A stretch of 45,296 nucleotides of DNA from RGIG8748 sp045539515 (GTDB lineage: Bacteria; Bacillota; Clostridia; UMGS1810): assembly GCA_045539515.1 (NCBI GenBank), contig JAZQFN010000025.1, positions 1 to 45,296 of the forward strand, written 5' to 3'. The notes below the pieces were generated by a model. The model ran no database searches, had not been told where the DNA came from, and saw only the letters and a list, made by a program, of their open reading frames with translations. Both the position numbers and the translations under genes were made by a program. Each line of letters begins with the position of its first letter. Within the stretch, counting starts at the first letter, position 1. Positions 24,317 to 32,561 of this stretch are shown here, piece after piece.

Positions 24317-25534
24317 ATGTATAACATCAAACTGAATCCGTATATACCAACACCAAATCCGGCTGAAAGCGACAGGATTGTTGCAGCTCATTATTATGCC
24401 GCATGGAAAAAGGGAGCTGCGGGAATACACGAGGGGTTTAATGACCTTTCAAAGGAATATCCCGACAGAACACCGCTTATGGGATATTATGATGAAGAAA
24501 ATCCTGAGGTTTGCGACTGGGAAATCAAATGGGCAACAGAGCACGGAATAAACTGCTTTATATATTGTTGGTACAGAAAACTTGAAAATATGGGGAAACC
24601 TGTTACCGTAAATGACCTTCGTTGCGGTCATGGTCTGCACGAAGCGCTGTTTAACGCCAGATTTCAAAAATATATGAAATTTGCCATAATGTTTGAGGCA
24701 TCACCAAGATGGGGCGGAACCGATGAGGTTGATATGCTTGAAAATCTGATGCCTTTCTGGATGGAAACATATTTTAAAAGAGACAACTATCTTATTGTTG
24801 ACAACAAGCCGGTAGTGTTTGTCTATCAGCAGGAAAGACTTGAAAGTGAATGTTTCAAAAGTGCTCAAAGTCAGAGAGAAACTTTTGATAAGTGCAGAGA
24901 GTACTCAAAAGATTTCGGCTTTGACGGTATGATTTTTGCGGTGTGCGATACAATGGCAGATGAGAAAATGCACAGGGAGCTTATGGACAGAGGATATGAT
25001 TTTAGGTTCGGATATAATTCGGGTTATAATTCACCATATGATTTTTATGACGATGAAGATGATATCATCGAAAAACAGTGTGAAAAATTTATGATGAATC
25101 TGGAGCCTGATAACACAGAGTTTATCCCAACTCCCTCGTGCTTTTCCGACCCAACGCCAAGATTTTCAAAACGTTGGAACGACCTTGGTTATAAGTTTCG
25201 TGAATGGTCAAACATCTGGTATCTTTCGCCTGAAAAATACAGAGAGCTTCTTGGTAAAATGAAAGAAATTACCGATAAACTTCCCGATGATGCCTGGGCA
25301 AAAAAGATAATAATGATTGACAACTGGAACGAATGGGATGAAGGACACTTTGTTGCACCAAGTCATAAGTTTGGCTATAAATACCTTCAGGCAATCCGCG
25401 AGGTATTTACAAAGCGTAACAATCTTCCCGACTATATTACGCCCCGGGATCAGGGATTTACCGGATATAACAAATCCTGGGATACTCCGGATTTTTCAAA
25501 GGTGTGCGAAAAAATCTTTAAAGGCAATAAATAG
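24317..25534 (+). CDS. GH99-like / WbsX-family carbohydrate-active protein
   Basis: Resembles the WbsX (glycosyltransferase WbsX / GH99-like) family. The 405 residues have the family layout: YYAAWKKG near the N-terminus, MGYYDEENPEVCDWEIKWATEHGINCFIYCWY, FKRDNYLIVDNKPVVFVY in the middle and the hallmark DNWNEWDEGHFVAP near residue 340. There is no signal peptide, so it should work in the cytoplasm on glycosides or glycan precursors. GH99 members are endo-mannosidases; some WbsX proteins are O-antigen synthesis enzymes, so direction of action is open. The start at 24317 follows AAAGGAG by eight bases. It stands alone between the spoIVB remnant and a terminator. Confidence 0.8.
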   Translation: MYNIKLNPYIPTPNPAESDRIVAAHYYAAWKKGAAGIHEGFNDLSKEYPDRTPLMGYYDEENPEVCDWEIKWATEHGINCFIYCWYRKLENMGKPVTVNDLRCGHGLHEALFNARFQKYMKFAIMFEASPRWGGTDEVDMLENLMPFWMETYFKRDNYLIVDNKPVVFVYQQERLESECFKSAQSQRETFDKCREYSKDFGFDGMIFAVCDTMADEKMHRELMDRGYDFRFGYNSGYNSPYDFYDDEDDIIEKQCEKFMMNLEPDNTEFIPTPSCFSDPTPRFSKRWNDLGYKFREWSNIWYLSPEKYRELLGKMKEITDKLPDDAWAKKIIMIDNWNEWDEGHFVAPSHKFGYKYLQAIREVFTKRNNLPDYITPRDQGFTGYNKSWDTPDFSKVCEKIFKGNK

Positions 25535-25571
25535 TTTTTTTATTACACAAAAATCAAATTATCAGATATAA

Positions 25572-25626
25572 AAGGTAAGCCGACCCTTTGTCAGATTTTG
25601 TAAACTGACTTCAGGGGTCGGCTTAG
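25572..25626. terminator. Bidirectional terminator between GH99-like and PocR-AraC genes
   Basis: AAGCCGACCC pairs with GGGTCGGCTT over an interior that itself contains GTCAG/CTGAC complementarity, with A/T-rich runs outside both ends. Two convergent genes stop on either side. Confidence 0.7.
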
Positions 25627-25629
25627 TTT

Positions 25630-26436
25630 TTACATTTCTTTTCTGTATTCCGACGGACTTTTACCGCATATTTTTTTAAACAGTCTGCAAAAGTAGGGGT
25701 AATTTGCTATGCCCACGCTTTCGGCTATATGGCAGGCGGAATCCTCTGTGGTTTTTAAAAGCTCTTTTGCCTTTTTTATTCTCTCCCGGTTTATATACTC
25801 GGTTACGGTGCATTTTAAGTTGTCCTTAAAGACGTTGTACAAGCGATTTTTGGATATGTAGAATTTTTCGCACAATAAACTCACACTTAAATTTTCCTTA
25901 AGGTTGGAAGCTATATAATCCAATATATCATTTACAAGAGGGTCGTATATTGTTTCAATGGCGTTGTCAAAGAGGATTCTGGGTAAAAGGTCATAGAGAG
26001 CTTCCAGTTTTTCCTTTGATATAAAGGGCATACTGTTGTAGTGCTCTTCAAGCTTTTGGGCGGTTTTTGAATCGGTGTCCGGAACGTATCGTGGAGTGGA
26101 GGGGGACTTATCGGAGCGTACCTGACCCATTATAACAAAGCCTACAATTACTCCATGCTTAATAATAGGCATAGCAGAATCATATAGCCCGGCTTTGCAT
26201 ATGTGGGATTCCAGCTTTCCGGAAGATGCACATCGCGCAAGAATCATTCTGTCGCAAGCTATACAGTGGGCGTTATCCCCCTCTATAGCTTGCAGAAGTA
26301 AGCAATATTTCTGCCTTTTAGCAGAGGAAGCGATTTTTTTGTAATTTGCATCAAGGATGGCAATGCTTATTCCGGTAAGGGTAAATATATCGTCAACTAT
26401 TTTAAGCATCTGTTCTTCGTTGTATTTTATAATCAT
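25630..26436 (-). CDS. AraC-family regulator with PocR-type sensor domain
   Basis: Transcription factor of 268 residues. The N-terminal 160 residues look like a PocR ligand-binding domain (ILDANYKKIASSA, CIACDRMILARCASSGK with spaced cysteines, YDSAMPIIKHGVIVGFVIMGQV). PocR domains are known from the propanediol-utilisation regulator and are thought to bind small carbon compounds. The C-terminus has two helix-turn-helix motifs ending in ICGKSPSEYRKEM. The start is ATG 26436 with AGGTGA upstream; the frame stays open to a GTG within that site. It is divergent from the DMT-family permease gene, its likely target. Confidence 0.88.
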   Translation of the reverse strand: MIIKYNEEQMLKIVDDIFTLTGISIAILDANYKKIASSAKRQKYCLLLQAIEGDNAHCIACDRMILARCASSGKLESHICKAGLYDSAMPIIKHGVIVGFVIMGQVRSDKSPSTPRYVPDTDSKTAQKLEEHYNSMPFISKEKLEALYDLLPRILFDNAIETIYDPLVNDILDYIASNLKENLSVSLLCEKFYISKNRLYNVFKDNLKCTVTEYINRERIKKAKELLKTTEDSACHIAESVGIANYPYFCRLFKKICGKSPSEYRKEM

Positions 26437-26503
26437 CAACTTCACCTCGGATTAATTATACAATGTTCGGGAAGATAATGCAATATTTGGAGAATATATT
26501 TAA

Positions 26504-26532
26504 TTGTGCATGCTCGCCAGACATGTTAAAAT
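26504..26532 (+). promoter_or_regulatory. Promoter of the DMT-family permease gene
   Basis: Plus-strand TTGTGC (26504-26509), 17-base spacer, TAAAAT (26527-26532), 36 bases before the TTG start. The spacer contains GCATGC and the intergenic region is shared with the divergent PocR-AraC gene. Confidence 0.5.
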
Positions 26533-26568
26533 CTTTCTGTAAAATGTAAAAACACAGGAGGCGTTACT

Positions 26569-27417
26569 TTGAGTGCTTTTTATCTTATATCCATTATTTT
26601 AGGGGTTGCTTTTCAGAATGTGGTAAGAAAGCCCTATACAGACAAAACCCAAGGAAAAGGTGTATACTTTTTCGGATTTTTGGTAAGTCTTGCGGCTATG
26701 ATATTTTTCGTAGTCACGTCCGGTGGATTTAAGTGGAATCCGGGACTTATTCTTTACGGTGCTTTTTTTGCTATTGCCTATGCCACGGCAACCGTAGCAG
26801 GCACTGTTGCAGTATCCTGTGGGTCACTTTCCATTACAACTCTTATTATTTCATATTCACTTATGATACCTGCTGTCTACGGACTGATATTTTTAAAGGA
26901 CCCCATAAGCTTTGGGCTTATACCCGGTATTGTGCTATTGATGATTTCTTTGTATCTTATTAACACCCGTGGACAGGGAGCAAAGGTTACGCTTAAATGG
27001 GTTGTTGCGGTTTTTCTTGGGTTCTTTGGCAACGGTATGTGCTCCGTTGTGCAGAAAATGCAACAGGTTAAATTTGAAGGAAGCTATAAGAATGAGTTTA
27101 TGATATTGGCTCTGGCTCTGGTTACGGTTTTTCTTGGTGTTCTTGCATTTGTTAGGGAACGCAAGGAAATAAAATCCTATGCCAAGGCAGGGTGGCATAT
27201 GGCACTTTTGTGCGGTATTGTAAACGGCGTTGTAAATCTTTTTGTTATGATTTTATCGGGTATTATGCCGGTGTCCGTTATGTTTCCCATGGTTTCTGCC
27301 GGGGGTATAATTGTTACATATCTTGTGTCAAGATTTTATTATAAGGAAAAGCTTACGAGAACACAGTTTATCGGTTTTGTTACCGGCATAGCTTCGGTAG
27401 TGTTTTTAAATATTTAA
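26569..27417 (+). CDS. DMT-superfamily (EamA-like) permease
   Basis: Integral membrane protein of 282 residues with about ten hydrophobic helices in two halves, as in drug/metabolite transporters. The second half ends YLVSRFYYKEKLTRTQFIGFVTGIASVVFLNI, the typical close of the family. The start is TTG, seven bases after AGGAGG. Substrate unknown; divergence from a PocR-AraC regulator and nearby sugar-active proteins suggest a sugar, polyol or their breakdown product. It converges with the next AraC gene, the stops being four bases apart with no terminator hairpin between them. Confidence 0.88.
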   Translation: MSAFYLISIILGVAFQNVVRKPYTDKTQGKGVYFFGFLVSLAAMIFFVVTSGGFKWNPGLILYGAFFAIAYATATVAGTVAVSCGSLSITTLIISYSLMIPAVYGLIFLKDPISFGLIPGIVLLMISLYLINTRGQGAKVTLKWVVAVFLGFFGNGMCSVVQKMQQVKFEGSYKNEFMILALALVTVFLGVLAFVRERKEIKSYAKAGWHMALLCGIVNGVVNLFVMILSGIMPVSVMFPMVSAGGIIVTYLVSRFYYKEKLTRTQFIGFVTGIASVVFLNI

Positions 27418-27421
27418 GATA

Positions 27422-28219
27422 TTATATTTCGTATTTATTATTCATTTTCTGCATGTATTCCCTCGGGGTACATCCCATTTTTCTTTTAAATGCATAGCTG
27501 AAATAGCTTTGTGATGAAAATCCGCACAGGAATGCTATTTCGGTTAAGGTCTTATTGCTGGTAAGTATCAGGGATATGGATTTTTTAATACGCTGTTCTT
27601 CCACATATTTTCTTAAGGTCTTTTCCATTGTCTTTTTAAATATATTGTGAAAGTGTACCGGGCTTAAACAATTTAGTTCTGCAAGCCTTTCCAAAGACAG
27701 GTTTTCTGTGAGATGCTTATCAATATATTTAAGAGTTTTTTCAATTACAGTGCTGCTTGCGCTGGATTTTCCGTTTATGTACTGTTTGCCGATTTCGCTG
27801 TTTAACACATATATAAGCTCCAGAACAAGGCTTTGAAGCATTATGTTATCCTCTTGGGAGAAGATGTTTGTGTGGTTCAACATCTTAAGAAAAATTTCTT
27901 TGTGTTTTTCCGCATTTGCGGTTTTAATGTAGTTTGGCGTTTTTTTTAGTATATCACATAGGACACCCTCTTCTACGCCCATATGTATATACAGACATTT
28001 AAAGGGAAACCTTGTATGACGAATCTGCCCCGGTTTTGCACAGATTAATGTGTCTTGAGATATTCTTTCCGAGGAGGAATCAATGTAGGATATTCCGCCC
28101 TCCTCAAGAGGAAGCTCTATTTCAAACACGCTGACCTTTCTGCTCTTGCTTATTTGAGTATTGGGTTTGTATTTGTCGGAATCAAATATTCCGAAAGATA
28201 TAATTTCCGGAAGCTTCAT
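27422..28219 (-). CDS. AraC-family regulator upstream of the GH16-like gene
   Basis: Transcription factor of 265 residues. The N-terminal part (to about 160) is cupin-like (IELPLEEGGISYIDSS, LICAKPGQIRHTRFPFKCLYIHM). The C-terminal domain has two helix-turn-helix motifs (LERLAELNCLSPVHFHNIFK; LTEIAFLCGFSSQSYFSYAFK and MGCTPREYMQKM). AGAGGTG precedes the ATG. It is divergent from the GH16-like gene, which it probably controls. Confidence 0.9.
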   Translation of the reverse strand: MKLPEIISFGIFDSDKYKPNTQISKSRKVSVFEIELPLEEGGISYIDSSSERISQDTLICAKPGQIRHTRFPFKCLYIHMGVEEGVLCDILKKTPNYIKTANAEKHKEIFLKMLNHTNIFSQEDNIMLQSLVLELIYVLNSEIGKQYINGKSSASSTVIEKTLKYIDKHLTENLSLERLAELNCLSPVHFHNIFKKTMEKTLRKYVEEQRIKKSISLILTSNKTLTEIAFLCGFSSQSYFSYAFKRKMGCTPREYMQKMNNKYEI

Positions 28220-28342
28220 AAAAGCACCTCTTATAATAAGAATTCTAATAAAAACAGTAATTTATATGTATTATTTCTGTAAGATTTATGATAAAACATA
28301 TTATAAGAGATGTCAATACAAATTCCGGAAGGAGCAAAAAGT

Positions 28343-29209
28343 ATGCAAAAATTTGAAGTAAAAGACCACGAGCCTTCATATCTCCCAGAAGGAGAATGGA
28401 AGCTCATATGGGCAGACGAATTTGACGGAACGGAGCTTGACCGCACAAAGTGGGATTTCCGTCTTAACTTCTGGGGAGAACGATTTGATGCATACACCGA
28501 CAAGGGCATAGTCCTTGACGGCATGAGCCACATTGAGCTTCACAGAACCGAAGTTGACGGAAGATATGTTTCTCCTCAGCTTCAGACAGGTGCCAATTCC
28601 TTTGACCATATTTCCAAAGAACGTGCAAATCCATGGGGACAGGACGGCATATGGCCTCTCGATCCCCTTAAAGAGCCTAAGTTTGTTCACAGATACGGCT
28701 ACTATGAATGTCGCTGTAAGTTCCAAAAGGATCCGGCAACCATGTGGTCTGCTTTCTGGACACAATCACCTACAATCGGTGCACGCTTTGAACCTGAATG
28801 GTGTGGTGTAGAGTCCGATATCATGGAGTGTTTTAAACAGGGACAGGCTACAACAGGCAATATCATGGGTGGCTACGGAAGTCAGATAAAAGCCGACGGC
28901 AGAGTTACCTATGACCTTGAAGAAACCGAAGACGGATGGCACTACTTTGGTATGGATTGGCAGGAGGACGGCTATGTGTTCTACTGTGACGGAAAGGAAG
29001 TATCCCGTTGCAATGAGCACGTTTCTCACATTCCACAGTTTATTCTTCTTACCACCGAGGTTCAGGGCTACCGCTCTGTAAAAACCGAAAAGGTAAAGCT
29101 TTTAAACGGCGGAGAAGTTAAAGAATTCCCCTTTATCATAAAGGATAAGTTTGAAGATGACGCTTTTATAGTTGATTTTGTAAGAGTGTTTGACAGAATT
29201 AATAAATAA
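28343..29209 (+). CDS. GH16-like glycoside hydrolase without signal peptide
   Basis: Beta-glucanase/beta-galactanase-type fold, 288 residues. The domain begins near residue 15 (WKLIWADEFDGTELDRTKWDF). The active-site motif is E157-x-D159-x-x-E162 (GVESDIMECF), the bulged form of the GH16 signature with nucleophile and acid/base Glu intact. No signal peptide or membrane segment is present, unusual for GH16, whose polymeric substrates are outside the cell. The start at 28343 follows AAGGAG by eight bases; the in-frame ATG at 28310 lies before that site. It is divergent from an AraC regulator. Its specificity (laminarin, agar, carrageenan, xyloglucan or host glycan) cannot be read from the sequence. 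Confidence 0.88.
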   Translation: MQKFEVKDHEPSYLPEGEWKLIWADEFDGTELDRTKWDFRLNFWGERFDAYTDKGIVLDGMSHIELHRTEVDGRYVSPQLQTGANSFDHISKERANPWGQDGIWPLDPLKEPKFVHRYGYYECRCKFQKDPATMWSAFWTQSPTIGARFEPEWCGVESDIMECFKQGQATTGNIMGGYGSQIKADGRVTYDLEETEDGWHYFGMDWQEDGYVFYCDGKEVSRCNEHVSHIPQFILLTTEVQGYRSVKTEKVKLLNGGEVKEFPFIIKDKFEDDAFIVDFVRVFDRINK

Positions 29210-29223
29210 TAATTAAAACAGTA

Positions 29224-29250
29224 AATGCCCGTCGGTTGTTGACGGGCATT
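29224..29250 (+). terminator. Terminator of the GH16-like gene
   Basis: Perfect ten-base-pair stem AATGCCCGTC / GACGGGCATT starting 15 bases after the stop codon. A second perfect stem follows at 29252-29278 (CAGCGTGTCGA / TCGACACGCTG). Confidence 0.65.
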
Positions 29251-29290
29251 ACAGCGTGTCGATAAAGTCGACACGCTGAGGAGACGAACG

Positions 29291-29488
29291 AAAATGGACG
29301 CAGGCGAGGAAGCGCGAAGCAGGCAGTACAAAGGTACGGCAATGAGCGATGACGAAGCAAGCAAAGTGTGTAAAATAGCGGCTTTTGGCATTTATGACAA
29401 AAGCTACAGAAATAAAAAAGCTCATTAGTAATGATGTAATATTTCTTACTAATGAGCATAATTTTTTTATATTCACTTTGCGGTGCGT
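29291..29488 (-). repeat. Intergenic repeat, minus-oriented copy
   Basis: Bases 29291-29368 are the reverse complement of 35246-35324 with only three or four differences. Bases 29471-29488 are the reverse complement of the repeat head at 35139-35156 (CGCACCGCAAAGTGAAT). Between the two conserved ends this copy carries its own 12-bp perfect hairpin (GCTCATTAGTAA at 29420-29431, TTACTAATGAGC at 29446-29457), different from the hairpin in the other copies. The stretch 29210-29554 has no gene. Confidence 0.82.
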
Positions 29489-29507
29489 TCTTTTTCGACA
29501 GTCTAAA

Positions 29508-29540
29508 AGCATTATATGAGTTGAAGCTTCATATAATGCT
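29508..29540 (-). terminator. Terminator of the aminotransferase-trpS-tagO operon
   Basis: Twelve-base-pair perfect stem (AGCATTATATGA at 29508-29519, TCATATAATGCT at 29529-29540). On the minus strand it is followed by TTTT and lies just past the TSCPD gene. Confidence 0.7.
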
Positions 29541-29554
29541 CTTTATAAATCTTT

Positions 29555-29800
29555 TTATTCAAGGGCAGCCTTAAAAGCCTTAGCCAGCTGATCGGGACAA
29601 GAAGTGCTTTTATATCCGCACTTTATTCCCTCAAGAATGTCTATAAGCTCGTTGACATCCCTGCCTTCGCAAAGCCTTGCTACACCTTGTGTATTGCCTG
29701 CACATCCTCCGAGGAATTTAACGTTTGTTACAACATCATTTTCCATATCAAAGGTTATCTGCATGGAGCATACTCCGCTGGGAGTGAATTTGTACTGCAT
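29555..29800 (-). CDS. TSCPD domain protein
   Basis: Small protein of 81 residues. It matches the short TSCPD-domain family (TIGR03905-like), named for its C-terminal motif, present here as KSTSCPDQLAKAF. Conserved cysteines also lie in GVCSM, GGCAGNTQG and IKCGYK. The same domain occurs at the end of vitamin B12-dependent ribonucleotide reductases, but the stand-alone form has no proven role. Four bases separate it from the lipoprotein gene; AAGGAG precedes its ATG. Confidence 0.88.
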   Translation of the reverse strand: MQYKFTPSGVCSMQITFDMENDVVTNVKFLGGCAGNTQGVARLCEGRDVNELIDILEGIKCGYKSTSCPDQLAKAFKAALE

Positions 29801-29804
29801 AGCC

Positions 29805-30422
29805 TTACTCCTTTTCTATATTCACCACAGAATCTTTGTTAATATCCGCCTTGGAATCAGCATATATCAAAAGGCGGTACCCATTATACTTTACTTCATA
29901 CACATTCGTACCGTACATTTCTGTATAAGAAGATTCAAGCGGAGTTTCGGATATCTGTTCAAAAGCTTCCGCATTGTACTCTTTGGCATCCTTTACCAAC
30001 ATCTTAAAGGGTACCGATACTATATTGCAAGCGCCGGAAGGTATGAATTCGGAATTGTCTGTTTGCTCATAATCTTCAAATCCGTACCAGGCCACACAAT
30101 CTCCAAAACGGTATATGGGGCCGTCTGACCAATAAAACTCAGAAAGTTGTCCTCTTTGAGTTTCTATATCTTCTTTGGTTTTTCCAACATCTTCAATAAA
30201 GCTTTCATCAACAGTTAATTTGCTTGTTTCCACAGACTTTTCTTCTTTTTTATCTTCGGTATCATCTGTTTTTTCGGGCATATCTTCTTCAATCTGCTCC
30301 AAAGTATCCGAATAGTCGTCCACAGAAGAACGAACCTTTTTTTGAGTTGTGTCTTCAGAATTACTGCAACCTGCAAAAATCACAGTAAAAATAAGTATAA
30401 ATATCAAAAGTAATTTTTTCAT
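29805..30422 (-). CDS. Lipoprotein of unknown function
   Basis: Predicted lipoprotein of 205 residues with a lipobox ending FAGC (Cys19). A highly acidic low-complexity linker follows (about 20-70, rich in Glu, Asp, Lys and Thr). The globular C-terminal part of about 130 residues is unrecognised; it contains YWSDGPIYRFGDCVAWYGFEDY and GYRLLIYADSK. It belongs to the operon with the tagO-like gene, 18 bases upstream, so a cell-envelope role is plausible. Confidence 0.78.
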   Translation of the reverse strand: MKKLLLIFILIFTVIFAGCSNSEDTTQKKVRSSVDDYSDTLEQIEEDMPEKTDDTEDKKEEKSVETSKLTVDESFIEDVGKTKEDIETQRGQLSEFYWSDGPIYRFGDCVAWYGFEDYEQTDNSEFIPSGACNIVSVPFKMLVKDAKEYNAEAFEQISETPLESSYTEMYGTNVYEVKYNGYRLLIYADSKADINKDSVVNIEKE

Positions 30423-30440
30423 AAATTACACCTTCAAAAA

Positions 30441-31523
30441 TCAATCTTTATTCTCAATATTGGACTTTTCTTCCGTATTATCTTCCGTATTATCTTTGTG
30501 TCTATCCACGAAAGCTCTGTACGATACCGCACCGAAAGCAATTATAGTAATTATAAAAACTCCGGCGGTATATGCACCTATTTCAAGCACAACCACAGCA
30601 CTTAAGGCAAGAATGGAAGTTACGATATAAAGTATAGCAACCGTCTGCTTCTGTGAGAAACCCATATCCATAAGCTTATGGTGCAAATGACCTCTGTCGG
30701 GAGCCATAATAGGTTTTTTGTTCCACAATCTTCTTACAATGGCAAAAGCCGTATCAAATATGGGAAGTCCCAATATAAGGAAAGGTATAATAAAGGATAT
30801 AACCACATATCCTTTGAAAAGTCCTTGTATGCATACAACCGAAAGCATATATCCCAAAAAAGTGGAACCGGTATCGCCCATAAAGATTTTTGCCGGGTTA
30901 AAGTTATAAGGCAAAAATCCCAGACAACCTCCGGCAAGAGCTGCTGTAAGAAGAGCCACCTGCATTTCGCCGGCAAGGATAGCTATAAAGAACAGCGAGA
31001 AAGTAGCAATGGAAGAAACGCCTACCGCCAAACCGTCAAGACCGTCTATAAGATTTACCGCATTAGTAACTCCAACTATCCAAAGTATAGTAAACGGAAT
31101 ACTAAAGTAGCCCAATTCCACATATCCATTGGGGTTAATAAATGTAGGCACACTCAAAAATTCTATGACTACACCGTGGTATACAACAATTGATGCCACC
31201 AATATCTGAACGGCAAACTTAACCTTGGCGCCAAGCTGCTTTACATCATCTACAATTCCCAAGGCTACCACTATAAAAGAACCTATAAGTATACCTCTGA
31301 GCTGAGCGTCAATTCTGGCAAAACACAGCGTCGCAACTATAAATCCGTAAAAAATTGCCAATCCGCCCATTCTTGGTATGGGATGAGTATGAACTCTTCT
31401 GGCATCAGGCACATCTATAGCACCGATTTTCTGGGCAATTACCTTTACAAAAGGCGTACACAGAATACTTATACCAAATGCAACACTAAAACACAGGATA
31501 AGCTTGGTAATTACAATATTCAT
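30441..31523 (-). CDS. tagO: Undecaprenyl-phosphate N-acetylhexosamine-1-phosphate transferase (TagO/WecA type)
   Basis: Membrane enzyme that loads a UDP-sugar phosphate onto undecaprenyl phosphate to start synthesis of teichoic acid or another surface glycan. The 360 residues carry about ten transmembrane helices. Family motifs: RVHTHPIPRMGG, the Asp pair in ALGIVDDVKQLG, NAVNLIDGLDGLA, FNPAKIFMGDTGS, and the HLHHKLMDMGFS loop. The MAPDRGHLHHKL stretch fits WecA/TagO rather than MraY. The C-terminal tail is acidic and polar. It sits 19 bases after trpS. Confidence 0.92.
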   Translation of the reverse strand: MNIVITKLILCFSVAFGISILCTPFVKVIAQKIGAIDVPDARRVHTHPIPRMGGLAIFYGFIVATLCFARIDAQLRGILIGSFIVVALGIVDDVKQLGAKVKFAVQILVASIVVYHGVVIEFLSVPTFINPNGYVELGYFSIPFTILWIVGVTNAVNLIDGLDGLAVGVSSIATFSLFFIAILAGEMQVALLTAALAGGCLGFLPYNFNPAKIFMGDTGSTFLGYMLSVVCIQGLFKGYVVISFIIPFLILGLPIFDTAFAIVRRLWNKKPIMAPDRGHLHHKLMDMGFSQKQTVAILYIVTSILALSAVVVLEIGAYTAGVFIITIIAFGAVSYRAFVDRHKDNTEDNTEEKSNIENKD

Positions 31524-31542
31524 TTAAACACCATATGCTTCT

Positions 31543-32544
31543 TTAGAACGGTCTGTCTACGAAGCCAACCTTTCTTTTTACCTTGCTTAAGGTCTTGTTT
31601 GAAATTCTGTAAGCCCTTTCAGCACCTGTTTTATACACTGTTTCAAGATAATCCTTGTTCTTTCTTAAATCTTCGTATCTTTCGCGGATGGGTTTAAGTT
31701 CAGAAGCAACCACTTCTCCTACAGCAAGCTTAAAGTCACCGTAACCCTTACCGGAAAACTCATTAACAACCTCTTCGGGAGATTTACCTGTAATGGAAGA
31801 ATAAATGTTGATGAGGTTATTGATACCGGCTTTTCCTTCGCGATAAGCAATTTCTCCATCGGAATCGGTAACAGCTTTTTTGAATTTGCGCATTATTGTA
31901 TCAGTATCGTCCAATATGGATATAAATCCATTTACATTGGGGTCGGATTTACTCATTTTGGAAGTTGGATCCTGAAGGCTCATAATCCTTGCGCCTTCCT
32001 TGGGAATAAAAGGTTCGGGCACAGTAAACACATCGCCGTATATATTGTTAAAGCGGTTTGCAATATCTCTTGCGAGTTCAAGGTGCTGTTTCTGGTCGAC
32101 ACCAACAGGCACAAGGTCTGTTTTATAAAGAAGGATATCTGCAGCCATAAGTACAGGATATGTAAAAAGTCCGGCATTTATGTTATCTTCATGTTTGGCA
32201 CTTTTATCCTTAAACTGTGTCATTCTGGAAAGCTCTCCCATATAAGTGAAACAGTTAAGTATCCAGGAAAGCTCCGCGTGTGTAGACGAATGGGACTGGA
32301 AGAACACAATGTTTTCCTCAGCATTTATCCCTGCAGCAAGATACTGACAGAGAAAATCCATACAACGCTTTCTCAGCTCTGTGGGATCCTGCCTTACGGT
32401 AATTGAGTGAAGATCCACCACAGAAAATATGCAGTTGTAGTCATTTTGCAGGTCTACCCAATTTTTGAGAGCACCCACATAGTTTCCGAGGGTAATGCAA
32501 CCTGTAGGCTGAATTCCCGAAAATATAGTCTTTTTATTTTCCAT
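31543..32544 (-). CDS. trpS: Tryptophanyl-tRNA synthetase
   Basis: Charges tRNA-Trp. The class I enzyme has 333 residues, the usual bacterial size. The HIGH-like motif is GIQPTGCITLGNYVGAL and the KMSKS motif is TSKMSKSDPN. GVDQKQHLELARDIANRFN lies between. It follows the aminotransferase gene by 17 bases and has no T-box leader of its own. The common 5' leader at 33753-33801 is too short for one. Confidence 0.97.
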   Translation of the reverse strand: MENKKTIFSGIQPTGCITLGNYVGALKNWVDLQNDYNCIFSVVDLHSITVRQDPTELRKRCMDFLCQYLAAGINAEENIVFFQSHSSTHAELSWILNCFTYMGELSRMTQFKDKSAKHEDNINAGLFTYPVLMAADILLYKTDLVPVGVDQKQHLELARDIANRFNNIYGDVFTVPEPFIPKEGARIMSLQDPTSKMSKSDPNVNGFISILDDTDTIMRKFKKAVTDSDGEIAYREGKAGINNLINIYSSITGKSPEEVVNEFSGKGYGDFKLAVGEVVASELKPIRERYEDLRKNKDYLETVYKTGAERAYRISNKTLSKVKRKVGFVDRPF

Positions 32545-32561
32545 TTTATGTTACCTCTGAA

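Noticed and set aside
28343..29209. GH16-like protein as a catalytically dead homologue
   Set aside because: Both catalytic Glu residues and the intervening Asp are present in the expected spacing.
29068..29391. Open frame reading through the GH16 3' end and the repeat, and its twin at 35181-35378
   Set aside because: The similar peptides arise because both frames cross the same DNA repeat. There is no ribosome binding site, and the repeat is organised around hairpins, not codons.
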